From positions 1 through 36,722 of the forward strand of contig JADGJG010000147.1 of NCBI GenBank assembly GCA_027596195.1: 36,722 bases of DNA, written 5' to 3'. The notes beneath the pieces were generated by a model, which saw only the letters and a list, made by a program, of their open reading frames with translations, had not been told where the DNA came from and searched no databases. Both the position numbers and the translations under genes were made by a program. Every line of letters begins with the position of its first letter. Position 1 is the first letter of the stretch. Below are positions 1 through 11,800 of the stretch, in pieces. Origin of the DNA: Podochytrium sp. JEL0797 (Eukaryota > Chytridiomycota > Chytridiomycetes > Chytridiales > Chytriomycetaceae).

Positions 1-109
1 AGCACTTCGCATCCGCGTGATTGAAATTTCTCGGCTTGGGCGGGCAAGCCTGCCAACTTCCCTTAAAATCCCGAGGGCCTCCCGAATTCCCCCCCAAGTA
101 GATAGACAA

Positions 110-2172
110 ATGCAGTTGCTTGCCATTCTTGCTGCCACCTCCGTTGCCGTCAGTGCACAGACCTTCACCGCCGTTGCTGGTGAGGTCGCCCCGATCTCCC
201 ACAACCTCCTCTGGCCCAGACCCCAGGCCTTCACCTCCGGTTCCACCACTCACTCCATCAACCCTGAGGCCTTGACCTTCAACATCAACGGTGGAAACCA
301 AGCCATCCTCACCAAGGTACGCAAATTTACCTTCACGCACCGTTTTGTCAATTCCTTGCTCACGGACGATTTTTTAGGCTGTTAACCGCTTCACCTCCAA
401 CGCTTTGGCCATCGGATGCAACACTGCCCCCACCTACGGATGCAGCGGACAACTTTACGGAGACATCACCACGGTTACCATCACCGTGTCTGGTGCCGAC
501 GTTGACCTTGCTGTTGCCGACGAGTCCTACACCCTCACCACCTCCGACACCGGAGTCACCATCACCGCCAAGCAGACCGTTGGTGCCATCCGCGCTTTGG
601 AGACCTTCACCCAGTTGGTTATGCCCGTGTCCAAGTTGCCGGACTGGGTTGCCACCGACGCTGCCGGATGTGCCGCTGCCGCCGCTGCTGGCCTTACCCC
701 CGGATTCGTCATCCCAGTGAGTAGTTTTTGTTGCGTTATTTTGGGGTTCATAGTTTTGACAAATTTCTCTTCAGGACGGACCATGGAGCATCCAGGACCA
801 CCCGTCTTACTCCTACCGTGGAGTCTCCTTGGACACGGCCCGTAACTTCATGTCGGTTGCCACCATCAAGCGCACCCTTGATGGTATGGTTGCCTCCAAG
901 TTGAACGTCCTCAACTGGCACATCGTCGACGCTACGTCCTTCCCAATGGTCTCCAAGACCTACCCGGACTTGTCCAACGCTGCTTACGATGCCATGTCTG
1001 TCTACAGCTACGCCGACGTTGCTGATGTCATTGCGTACGCTGCTGACCGTGGTATCCGTGTCATCCCTGAGTTCGACACTCCCGCCCACACCAACGCCCT
1101 CAGCTTGTCCCCCACCCTTGCCAAGTACGTCCTCTGTGCCAACGGAGGTGCCGCCGGCACCAACTCGTTCTGGCCCACTTGCCCAGAGCCCCCTTGTGGA
1201 AACCTCAACATTGCCGACCCTGGTGCCGCCCCGGCCATCGGAGCCCTCTTGGCCGAGTACGCCGCTCTCTTCACGGACAGCGTCATGCACTTGGGAGGAG
1301 ACGAGATGGAGAACTTCTGTTTGGGAACTTCCCCCGAGTTCATGAACCTCGCGTTCCCCACCTCCACCAACATCAGCTCCATCTACAGCAAGGCTGGTGT
1401 TGCCTCCCCCGATTTCCTCCCTGGAGTCAACGCTGTCTACCAGAAGTACATTGACACTGTCCTCAAGTCTGTTGGCGGCAAGACCACCATGCACTGGGAA
1501 GACATTGTCATCGAGAACGCTGTTCAGTTGCCCAAGGGATCCATCATCCAGATCTGGAACTCGTGGGACAACAAGGCTTCCAAGAACTCTATGCAAAAGG
1601 TCCTCGACTTGAATGCCAAGGGTGCTGGTTACCAGATTGTTGACACCAACAACGACTACTACTACCTCGACGGAGGTTCGGGTGCCTGGTTGACCGACCG
1701 TGGATTCGGACCGGGAGGAGACTCGTGGAAGCAGAACTACTGGACCAACTACAAGACCTGGGAGCGCGTGTACACCCACGACCCCCGCACGTCCGCTCAG
1801 GAGAACACCACTGACACCAGCGGAACCGGATTGGCTGGAAAGTTGGTTGGAGACACCAGCGCTATTATCGGAGCCGCCGCTGCCATCTGGGGAGAGAGAA
1901 TCGACTCCTCCAACTTGGACGTCAAGCTGTGGCCGCGTGCCGCCGCTATGGCTGAGGCCTTGTGGTCTGCCGACGCGTTCCCCACCCCGGACGCCAAGGA
2001 CTTCTTCGAGGCCCTCCCCCGTCTCCAAGTGTTCAGAGACAGACTCGTTTCCCGCGGTTACGAGGCTGAGAACCTCCAGCCATACTGGTGCCGCTCTGCT
2101 CAGTGTGCTGCTGCCTTCTCTGGATACGGAAAGGGCTTGGCTTACGGAAACCAGATCCCATCCAACTGGTAA
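110..2172 (+). CDS. Secreted beta-N-acetylhexosaminidase (GH20, chitobiase type)
   Basis: Glycoside hydrolase family 20 enzyme, expected to remove terminal N-acetylglucosamine from chitin oligomers outside the cell. Three exons (110-316, 378-716, 775-2172) keep phase 0 throughout and give 647 residues. The ATG at 110 was chosen because it opens a signal peptide (MQLLAILAATSVAVSAQ) and lies after upstream in-frame non-secretory sequence. An N-terminal GH20 non-catalytic domain (about residues 25-170) is followed by the catalytic barrel. The family signature HLGGDE is visible, with the catalytic Asp-Glu pair at residues 358-359. Tryptophan-rich motifs such as NWHIVD and the aromatic C-terminus are typical of the family. 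Codon use is strongly C-rich at third positions, unlike the neighbours, suggesting high expression. The family call is firm; substrate preference is inferred. Confidence 0.95.
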
Positions 2173-2558
2173 ACGGAGAACAAGTTTGAAAAGTGTCGTT
2201 TAGCTTTTCTCGTTTTTTCCCCCTTTTCCGCCTTTGTGTTTATCGTTCACCTTCCCACTCTTTGCTTCCCCCCCACACATCCTTGAGATTCTATACGACC
2301 TTTAGATACACTGTTTAGAATAAAAGAACTGTTGTAATTATTGAAAACGCGTGAATTCGCACTTCGTATCCTTTGTTTTGTATTACATAATTGGCTAATC
2401 AATTTTTTTGTAATCGGAAATGATTCAGATCCGTTTTGGTAACTGGTCGCGACCCTCATTTTCTTTGAGAGTGAATTTCCAACGACGCCGATCGCCGATG
2501 GCAAATAGAGTCGGTAAACATTTTTTCAAAACACACAAGATTATAGAGCAACTCATGT
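2173..2558. other. Convergent intergenic region with poly(A) signal
   Basis: This 386-bp gap lies between the stop codons of two convergent genes. It holds a plus-strand AATAAA at 2319-2324, about 150 bases after the hexosaminidase stop, preceded by a pyrimidine-rich 3' UTR. I see no gene in it. Confidence 0.6.
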
Positions 2559-4579
2559 TTATTGGCTGCCGCCTCCTCCTTCCGCACCCGGCGGCGGAGG
2601 CGCCGCGGAACCACCCTCCCCACTCCACTCATTATTTGACAGCGCCTGCATTCCTTGCTGCATTTGCTGTTGCTGCCCCATCATCATCCCATACGGCATT
2701 CCTCCTCCCATTCCTGGAAACCCACCCCTGCCGCCTCCGTTCATCATGAACCCGGGATTCATGGACATCATGGAGTTCATCATCCCACCTGGTCCTCCTC
2801 CACCCATCATCATCATCATAGGGTTGAACATCTGCTGTTGAGCTTGCGCGGAAGGCGGTGTCGTTGGAGACGACGCGCTCGCGTCCCCTCCGCTGCTGTT
2901 GTTGCGTTGGAGAGCAGCCGTGGCGAGCATGAGTTGGTGTTGGTGCTGTTGCTGCATTTGGAGTTGTTGGTGGTGCATCATGGCGAGGATCTGTTCCCGT
3001 GTTGGGGGAGGTGCTCCAAACATGTTGGGAGGGGGAGGAAGAGCGGTGGTGTTTGACGGTTGCGGTTTGGGTGGGAGGCCGTGGATTTTGGCTGCAGGAC
3101 GAGAAGGTGGGGGTTGGGATGAGCGGGAATTGGATGGGTGTTGGTGAGGATTGTGAGGACCGTTGCGGGAGTCGAAACCGCCTCCTCGGGTGGAGGTGGG
3201 ACGCGGTTGCTGCTGGTACCGGTCTTCGCGGTTGGATCGCATGTCGTCGCGGTGTCCGCCTCTGGAGCTGGCTCCCCTGCCTCCTCGCGTGCCTCGGGAC
3301 CCGCCGACACTGCCGCCCCCGCGTGGGTGGGTGCGCGGGTGGGGTGCGAGCATGGATTCGGCGTTGTCGGTGTGGTAAGGGTCGTCTTCTTCGCTTTCGT
3401 CATTTCTGTTTGCAGAAAGCGCAATATTCGTGCGAAGGTGAGCGATTCCGGTCCGAAAATGCGGCATGGAGGGAATCGATCGGCTTACCCTTTTCGTTTC
3501 AGCCGCTTTTCCTGTTTGAGCGCGCGTCTGTATTCCATTTCTTGCTCGTCATCCGAAAACTCCATTTCCTATCGACGTTGCAAACCGTGAGTGGATCAGT
3601 TCCCGGCGTGGGTGAAACCGCAAACGAAAGAAATTTTACCTCCGCCCCAACCTCCTCATCATCTCGATTACTCGCATCACTTCCCTTCAACAACCGCAAC
3701 TGTGCGGCAAACACATACTTGGCCATCTCCTCGACATAAAACACCTGCTCCCCAGCCGTCAATCCTGCTGTTGTCGTACAGCGCACGGAATACATGGGCT
3801 TCACGACAGGTCCAAACGTTTCAAACACTTTGCCAATCACTTTGCGGTCTTTGGTGCAGAGGATCGAGTCGGCGTCCAGCGTGACGGTGGTGGTTGGGCT
3901 GGATTCGATCACGATGGTGGTATCGATGAGGGCAAATATTTCACCGATTGGGGTGAGGTGGGCTGTGGATGGGATTTGGATGTCGAGGTCCTCGATGGGC
4001 GGGAGCTGTCGAGTTTTTTTTAACGCCGAATTCTGTCGCGTTTTTTCCACAAAACCTCACCTCCATTTCGTTCTTGGTGCGAATGGGTTTGGAAGCGGAA
4101 GCGCCGGCATCTTCGTCGTCCTCGTCGTCGTCCATTTTGACAGTTTTCTGTTGTTTTCTAAACACTCGGTCAGTACACACTGAAATGGCACCAATTCACC
4201 AACTCAACTTGGTGCCTGCTCCTTCCCCATCCTCATGCTCCGAATCCGAAAACTGGAAATCTGAAACGCTGCTTTCATCATCACTGCTCGAATCTGACGA
4301 GTCATCCGCACTGGCAGGCACCACAGCAGCAGGCACAGCAGGCTTGGGAACATAGTCTCCGACTCTGTCCATCACCGCATCGACCATGATTTCCTGCTGG
4401 ATCAGAAGGAGGTCGGAGGGCCGCGAGGCGTCCACGATCAAACCGCCTTCTTCGCGAATGGGGTCCTCGCCGTCGCTGTAGATATCGAGGGTGGTTGTGG
4501 GTGGTGTGGGTTGGATGGGTGTGGATGTGTCGTCGGGGATTTGGCCGTCTTCAGGCTCGTCGATGTGCGAGTCGTTCAT
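2559..4579 (-). CDS. NAF1: H/ACA snoRNP assembly factor Naf1
   Basis: Naf1 is a nuclear shuttling factor that binds the Cbf5/dyskerin core in place of Gar1 during H/ACA snoRNP assembly. Five exons on the minus strand (4579-4209, 4157-4061, 4005-3640, 3568-3489, 3405-2559) sum to 1761 nt and give 586 residues. The N-terminus is acidic (EPEDGQIPDD, SDEEEE-like Ser/Asp runs). RTKNEME leads into the Gar1/Naf1 RNA-binding core at about residues 157-260, with VIGKVFETFGPV as the hallmark. EMEFSDDEQE and a basic coil follow. The tail has RGG repeats (about residues 325-350) and then a Pro/Gln/Met/Gly-rich low-complexity segment. Intron 1 uses a GTTGAG donor, the only choice that keeps frame and yields the expected lysine-rich junction. 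The stop TAA lies inside an AATAAA. Confidence 0.93.
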
Positions 4580-4694
4580 TTGGAGTTGCGGAGATGAAAA
4601 AAAAGAAAGAGAGTTGGGAGGTGGGTCGGACGCGATTTGGACAACCCTAAATAAAAAAATAAAATAAAAAAAATAAAAAAAAATAGTTCGAAAA
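4580..4694. promoter_or_regulatory. Shared divergent promoter of NAF1 and nitronate monooxygenase
   Basis: Only 115 bp separate the two divergent ATG codons. It contains an A-rich tract at about 4649-4685, made of A runs broken by single T residues, next to the monooxygenase start. Poly(dA:dT) tracts commonly exclude nucleosomes in fungal promoters, so a bidirectional promoter is inferred. No TATA box or specific factor site was identified with confidence. Confidence 0.5.
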
Positions 4695-5835
4695 ATGCAC
4701 ACGCGCTTAACCAAGCTGATTGGCACCTCCCACCCCATCGTCATCCCCCCAATGGCTTTTGTCTCCACCCCACGGCTTGTAGCTAATGCTTCCCACGCCG
4801 GGTGCCTGGCATTCCTGGCGGCAGGATACGCCACCGATCCCACCGTGATTCGCAAGCAGATCCAAGCGCTCGAGAGTGCTCGCACATGGGGCGTTGGGTT
4901 CATCGTGTGGATGTTGGAGCGGAGCGATGTGCTGTTTGAAGAGGTATTTGTGGACGAGCTGCTGCTGTCCGTATCTTCGATACTGAATCCGCGCGGTTTC
5001 ACTTCATGTGACAGACACTGAAACACGACCCACCCTGTCTCTGGTTCTCATTCGGCGACCCAACCCGCTTCATTACGCGGGCCAGACAAGTGTGCAAGAA
5101 GGGCGTCAAAGTGTTTGTTCAAGTCCAAACTGTCGAGGAAGCTGTGTCGGCCTCGAATCAATACGGAGCAGATGTCGTGGTTGTTCAAGGTCGTGAGGCA
5201 GGCGGGCATGGAGTCGGAGATACTGGATCTGTCATGACAATGGTGCCTATGGTTGTCGATGCCGTTGGAAGCAAGGTGTTGGTTTTGGCGGCGGGAGGAA
5301 TCATGGATGGTGAGCGTCCCCGCACTTTGTGCTTTGCCCCCCACCGGCGCACTCACTGTGGGCTTTCATATCGTATTCTGAACTAGAGCGTCAACTGATT
5401 GCGAGTTTGATGCTGGGCGCCGATGGGGTCGTGATGGGAACGCGTTTTGTGGTGTGTCATGAATCGGCGATGCATGATCTTGCCAAGAAACGCATTCTTG
5501 TGGCTGGAGAGGGAGGAAAATCCACAACTCGGACGCATTTGTACAACGATTTGCGCAAGCAAGACTGGCCGTCGAAATACGATTTTCGCGTGTTGAACAA
5601 CAAAGCAACGCAGAAGGGAGAGAGGAGCAAGATGGACACCTCAGAATTCAGGAATCTCCAAAGTCAATACGATGTTGCGGCAGGAAAGGAGAGGAAGGTG
5701 GATGCGGATTTTGATTTCCTGGCTGTGGCGGCCGGGGAGGGCGTGGGGCTTGTGCACGAGATTTCGAGCGTTGCTGAGGTTGTTGCCAAAATCGCCAAGG
5801 AGGTACAGCTTATTTTGGGCAAGGCGAAGCTGTGA
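4695..5835 (+). CDS. Nitronate monooxygenase (2-nitropropane dioxygenase family)
   Basis: FMN-dependent TIM-barrel enzyme that oxidises alkyl nitronates to carbonyl compounds and nitrite. Exons 4695-4943, 5015-5309 and 5387-5835 keep frame and give 330 residues. PIVIPPMAFVSTPRLVANAS near the N-terminus is the usual barrel entrance. GADVVVVQGREAGGHG at residues 134-149 carries the Gly-Gly-His signature of the family, and GADGVVMGTRF is the FMN-phosphate loop. A strand reading LVLAAGGI precedes intron 2. The first intron begins GTATTT and ends ACAG. The gene is head-to-head with NAF1 and ends 60 bp before the DNA-PKcs start codon. The physiological substrate cannot be read from sequence; a role in nitronate detoxification is the family expectation. 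Confidence 0.9.
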
Positions 5836-5895
5836 ATACAATAGGTTTATTCGCGTTTCATTAAAGAGTTCTCATCAGCGAGTTCTGCGAAAAAA

Positions 5896-8800
5896 ATGGA
5901 TCTCGCTGGGCAGCTCGAACACCTTTGGGCCCGCCCCGACAACGCTGAGGCAGCGATTGGCGATCTCCAGAACCAAATTGTGCGCATGAATGCGGGGCAG
6001 AAGCGTAAGTTGGCTCTGTGTGTGAGATGCCCGTTTGACCCCACAACCAGCCCTCGCCATGTCCGCCCTCTTCAACAAGGAACACGGAATCCTCCGCTTC
6101 CTCCGCGGAAACCACGAAGTTCTCTCCAACAAGGCCAAATACTCGATCCTGGACTTTGTGGCAGAGCTGCTCAAACACGAATATGCGACCAGAGACAACG
6201 CCAGCGAAATCAACGTGAGCTCACCGAATGCATAGAGTCGATGATAAACTTGATGCGAACTAGTCCACTTGCTGGCTGCTGTTTTCGAGCTCGAAATCCC
6301 TGGCCGCAGTCAAAAAAAGCGCCGTTCACACTCTCGTCGCGTTGGTCGAAGCAAAGCTGCTCGAGGCAACAGCCCTGGAAGCATCCGTGAAGCGCTATAG
6401 AAAGAACTTTATTCAGAACCAGTCCAAGCTCGTTTCTTCAGGTTCTTGTCGATTTTGGATCGCGAACTTTGATTTTCCGTGATTGATTCCTTGGCCGCTT
6501 TTAGTGAAATGCGCCATTCTCGAATTGTTTGGTGCCGCTGTTCGTTTCTATCCCGATTCGTTTTCGATCGACAACCCGGACCCCGATCGCATCACCCCTG
6601 AAGAAATCAAACGTCGGTTGCTTGACACCATCTCCCTTTGTATCAAATCGGCGAGCCCCGATATGGAGCTGCTGGCTGGCTCGATTTTGGGCTTGGGAAG
6701 CTACCTTCACTCTTTCGACGCGACCGAAGGTGGGGGTTGATTCTCGGGTTTATCTTCTGACTTTCCTCCCAGCCGAATCCAAGGAAATCTTTGCGACGGT
6801 GATCAAAATGATCATTCCCGTAGACAATTTGACTCGATATGCTGTTCCAAGAGGTATCTCAAACCCATTCGCATCGAATTCGCTGACCTCCCAATGAATT
6901 CCAACAGCCGGGTTGATCTTCATCAAAGACCACGGCGCGAGATTCAAAAACCAAATGTGCTCTGACAGAGACACGATCTTGTTGATTCACAGCTACTTGA
7001 AGTGGATGAGCTCTCATGCGAATCGCGATCTCAACAAGCTTGGGAATGGAGCCATGAATGTGTTCTTGCAGCAGGTTCTAGTTTGCTCAATGAATAGTGG
7101 AATGGTTGATGCTCATTGCGCTTTATAATTTAAGGTCTCCGGAACGCTTGTCGAGAGAAGATTCGATTCCGCCGTGGAGATTGAGTTGTTTTGGCACTTT
7201 GTGAAGGACTTCATCAAAACGCTCAACGACGCTGCAAAGACGGCTCATAGTTACACTGAGCTGTCTCAGGCTGTGCGCGGACTGGGCCTGTTTGCTGGGC
7301 CTTGCAAAGTGTTGCTTCCGGAAAAAGAGTTGAAGGAGCTCCAGTCGATCTTGGTCCGAAAGTTGTCGTCGTTGACGTCTGGGTGCGTATTCGCCTTATA
7401 TGTCGGTTCAAATCGAAATGCGTATTCACGCGGTTTTCCAGATCGAATGATGCCAAATACGCGCACATTTCTGCGTTCATGGATGCGTTCAAAATGATTG
7501 CTCATGAGACCAAGTCCATTGATTCCGAGTTTCTGAATGCGATTGGTAAGTCTCCGTGCTTCGCGCTTAAAAACTTGTGTGTAACGCTTGTGTGTTCAAG
7601 ACGAGCTCTCGATTTCGATGATGGTCAATTTCCCAAACGTTCGCGTGTATTACCGCACACCACTCGTCAAGTCGTTTTTGGAACTTGTTTGGGAACTCAA
7701 ATCGCACTCTCTCGTCCGTTCGTTTTGGGACAAAATCGGTTCGTTCAATCGGTGTGCTCACCGCACGTCAATTAACTCTTGATTCCTTCAGTCAAGAAGC
7801 TCTTGGTAGTGTCTTGTGCCGAAGTGGATCAAAATCGCGACCAGAACCCCCAAGATTGGGCTTCCGAAGCGCGTGAGCCCTTGTGGAAAGATTTCGTCAC
7901 GTTTTGGGACTCGCTATTTTCGTTGACCAACCCGGACTGGCCCGCTAATGATCTCGAATCGTTCCGCGGCACCTTGTACGACGGCATGATGACTGCGATT
8001 CTCGAACTCCCCAGTGACCTGAACTTGTCGATGTATGAACGCGAAACCGACAAGGAAGTTGATTCGGACGGTGCAGCGGCGGCCAAGCTCATACCCATTT
8101 CGGCCGATTCTTCGAAACTCAGTGCCGAGATTCCTAAAGATTTCGTCATTTTCGTCACATATGTGTCGCTCTGTGAGACCATTTTGACCAAAGTCGAGGG
8201 CGAACTGTTTCGCAAGTGGGTGTTTGTGGCCGGGCAGAAGATGATTTCGTATTCTTCGTATCACCCGCTCGTCAGTGGGTTTTATAAGATTTTTGGAGTC
8301 ATGCTGGGTATTACGGAGAAGCTTGAATATTTCCGCGGGCGTGAAGTGAATGAGATGGTGCGTGTTTGCTCTCCTCTGCCATTCACCAGCTCACGAATCA
8401 AACCCAGGATCACGACGCTCTTCCCGAATCTTCCGACTCAAAATCCTCCTCCATCGCCTTATTCTCAACCTACATTGAAGAAGTCCTCCTCAAAATGCGC
8501 CAATTCAAAGACGACCTGCTCGTGTCATGCCTCAAAATGGTCCTCTCGTCACCACTCGAACTCACGCGTATCGAATCGCTCTGCCTCCCCATCATCGAGT
8601 CGCTCAAAATGGGACTCAGTTATACCCCGCTGGCTGCTGTTGCATTGGACGCGATCGAGTCTTGGGCCAAGAAACGGGACCGGAAGGAGTTGAATCCCGC
8701 GTATGCGCGCGTGTTGCCGTCGCTGAATGATTATTTGATGTTGGATTTGGATGGTGGGGAGTCGTTTGGGTCTGGTGGTGGTGGAGTTAAAGCCGTCAGC

Positions 8801-11800
8801 AAGGCTCGCAGCCGGCACTTGAAGGCGCATAGTGTTTCGGAGAAGAAGGTGAGCAACCTATCGCACTTTCGAGAGATTGGGGACTGATTCTTGATGTTTG
8901 CGGTTTCGCAATTTTAGAAGGATGAACAAGAGATCGAAACCCTGAAGACGATTCAAATTCGGATTCTAAAGCTGCTGGGAGGTCTTGGACAAGACAGCCG
9001 ATTGATGTTGGGATCGGATTCGAACGCGGCTTCTCTCTTGGCGTGGGATACCGAAAAGTATTTGAAAGTCAAAATTCCGTTTAAGGAGGCAATTTTTGAC
9101 CTGTACTTTGGTATGCGTTGTCGATTTGCGCGTGGTTGCCTCGATTTGTGTTGCTGATTTTCAGTTTGCAGATGACATGCTTCCCCGGATCATTGAGCTG
9201 GCCGAGTATTCTCCAGATCGCAAAACCAAGGTGGCCGCGAACGAGCTTTTGCATGCGCTTATTGTTGTGATGATTGGAGGCAGTCCGTCGCACCGTTCCG
9301 ACAAAGACGCGCAGGTACGCGACAATTCGATTCGAGGCATCCACACACGACCAGCCAAAATCTTACTGCTTTTGCTTTTCAGCAGAGTCCGTACCACAAG
9401 ATTTACGTCAAACTGTTTCCGGTGCTGTTGAGACTCGCAGTCGACCTCGACAACGTCACGCGAGAGCTTTTCCGCCCCCTGGTTTTTCAGCTCATTCACT
9501 GGTTGACCAAGACGAGCAAATACGAAAATCCCGAGACGATGGCCATGTTGCAGTCCTGCTTCGATGCCGTGGCGAGTTCGAATGGGCCTGTGAGTTCAAA
9601 AAATTGAAACCCCCTTGCTGCGACGACTTGCTGAATCCAAAAACAAACCAGCTTCGAGAATTCGGAGCCGAGTGCATCGCGGAATTTCTCAAGTGGACCA
9701 TCAAACATTCTTCGGAAACAGAGCTTGAGCGCAATCCGCTGAACGCAAAGTCTTTGTTCAAACGGCTCTACCTGTTGTGCCAACACGCGAGTGCTTCCAA
9801 GCGTCTTGCGGCGTCTATCATCATCAATCGAATCTACACTGTATTTCGAGAGAGCGCGGCTTTGGTGGAAGAGTTTGCCATGGAGATTCTGTATTATTTG
9901 CTGTTCAGCTTGAAGCTTGCGGATGGAGACAATGCGGCTCTTGGCAAATATTCCTTGCGTCTTGAGTCAAGTTGCGATTGAGATGTTGACGCGTTTTCAC
10001 AGGAACTCAATCTCTCGCCAAAACGGCCATCGATCACTTGTCGAAAATCATTGTGGGGAAGGACCACAGAGTGTTTGTGAAAGCAAGCGACCGTCGCAGA
10101 CCGTTTCCTGGTGTCGAGAAAGCAGACCTTGGCTCTGTGACGCAGTGGTTGTTTGAGGAGTCCCGCCAGAAGCAGTTGGAGTATTCGTACAAGTGCATTG
10201 AGCTCTTTGACAAGTTTGCGTCGAAGCTGTCTGGTATGAAAGTGATTCTTTTTTGCGCGATAATTTACTAAAACAAACACGCAGGGGTCGTGCCGTGGAT
10301 CCAAGGCAAACTTCAACAAAATCCTGACTACGTCTTCGAGCTGTTTGAGTCCCCGGCTGGAGATTTGCACGTCACCCACGAGGCCTCGGATTCGATGAAA
10401 CGACTGTCATGGCTGCTCTCTCTTCGCAACACGCTCATTGTTTATCGCTACTTGCTCGACCGCGGTGCACTAACCGGCTCGAACATTCTTCGACGGCCGT
10501 CGTCGTCCGGCGTGGTTGACTCTATCGCGGCCTTTTTGAATTCTCAAGGACGTGAAGTGCCGAGCCATCTCTCTCCCACAGCTCTGAAGAAGTGGAAGTC
10601 GGACAACGCCTTGTTCTTGGCGGCCATTTTCACCAAGCTCCCATCAAGTGACAGTGACCTTCTCAATCCCATCTTCGAATCGGCGCCATTCTTCGAGCTC
10701 CTGTCGCGCATGGTGTTTGAACCCCAATCCGTTGGGTTTGACGTCTCGTTGCAAGAGACCAAGGCGGAGCTTTTCAACCGGAGTGTCGAGTTCGTTTCTC
10801 TGCTCTGTCGCCACCTGAATCCAACCTTCAAAACGCGTATGATTGACTCTTTCTCGGAAACCATGTTGAATTCCGACGCGGACCTGCGCAACGCGAATAT
10901 CTCTTCTCGGAGCTTCACTTCCAAGTACTTGCAAGCCGTCTCTGGGCTGAGAACACTTCGAAAGTGCGGTATTCTTGGCGAGACCCTCTCCACCAAGTTT
11001 TTGGATGAAACTGCCTACGCGAAAACCTTGCTGGGTCGGTTCTCTGAGCTCTCCAAGTCCACAGACCTCCTTCAAATTCAGCTCGCCGGAGAACTCCTGT
11101 TGGAGTGTATGGGAGATTCGCAAATGCGTTATGACGCGTTCAAACTCGTGTTGTGCCCGTCGAACGAAGTTTCGGCGAAGGAGACATACGAAAAGCTGGC
11201 CGACTACGTCAATCGGGCTATTTGCGCGAACCCGGCCGTGTTTGGTCGTGTTTTGATGGAGGGGTGTGAAACCGCGTTGGTTGTTGCTGTGTTGGACAAC
11301 TTTGTGGATTGGATGGCTTTGCGTGGAATCTCCTCAGCTGCCGCGGACGTCAAAAAGTTCATGAATCATGTCGAGTCGAACGCAGATCTCGTGACGGCCA
11401 TGGTTTCCTACTACCACCGCACCGACGAGGACGTGTTGACGCGGTTCTGGCTCAAGTTCCTTCAGACCAGACCAGACTTGATTCAGGCGCCTGTTGAGAG
11501 TGTACTGTCGGGCTGTTTCTGGAACGAGTTTTTCATCGGGTTCAACCACAAGTCAACGTTGAAAAAGCTGATTGAGCTCTTCGATCTGCTTCCATTGGTG
11601 CTCGTTTCGCCAAAGAGCCGCAACGTCGAGGAAACGCTTTCGACTATCGTGAACGAAAAGTTTCCACTCGTATCGCCATCTGGTGATGGGCCTGACGAAG
11701 TGTACGATGCTCTCTTTTTGGTCGCGTTTTGTCTCACGCTTTGATTCGCAGATTCGACGACTATCGCGTGGCCATGAACAAGCTTATCGGAATCATGGAA

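Noticed and set aside
748..2028. 426-codon minus-strand open frame
   Set aside because: It is the mirror of the C-rich GH20 coding sequence. Its Gly/Val-rich composition is what antisense of biased codons gives, and the plus strand has the catalytic motif.
2999..3739. 246-codon plus-strand open frame across NAF1
   Set aside because: It is antisense to phase-consistent NAF1 exons with RGG and Gar1/Naf1 motifs. It has no recognisable protein features.
3941..4180. Small acidic protein gene starting MDDDEDDED
   Set aside because: It is NAF1 exon 2 plus a translated intron. The conserved RTKNEME-LPPIEDL junction requires splicing.
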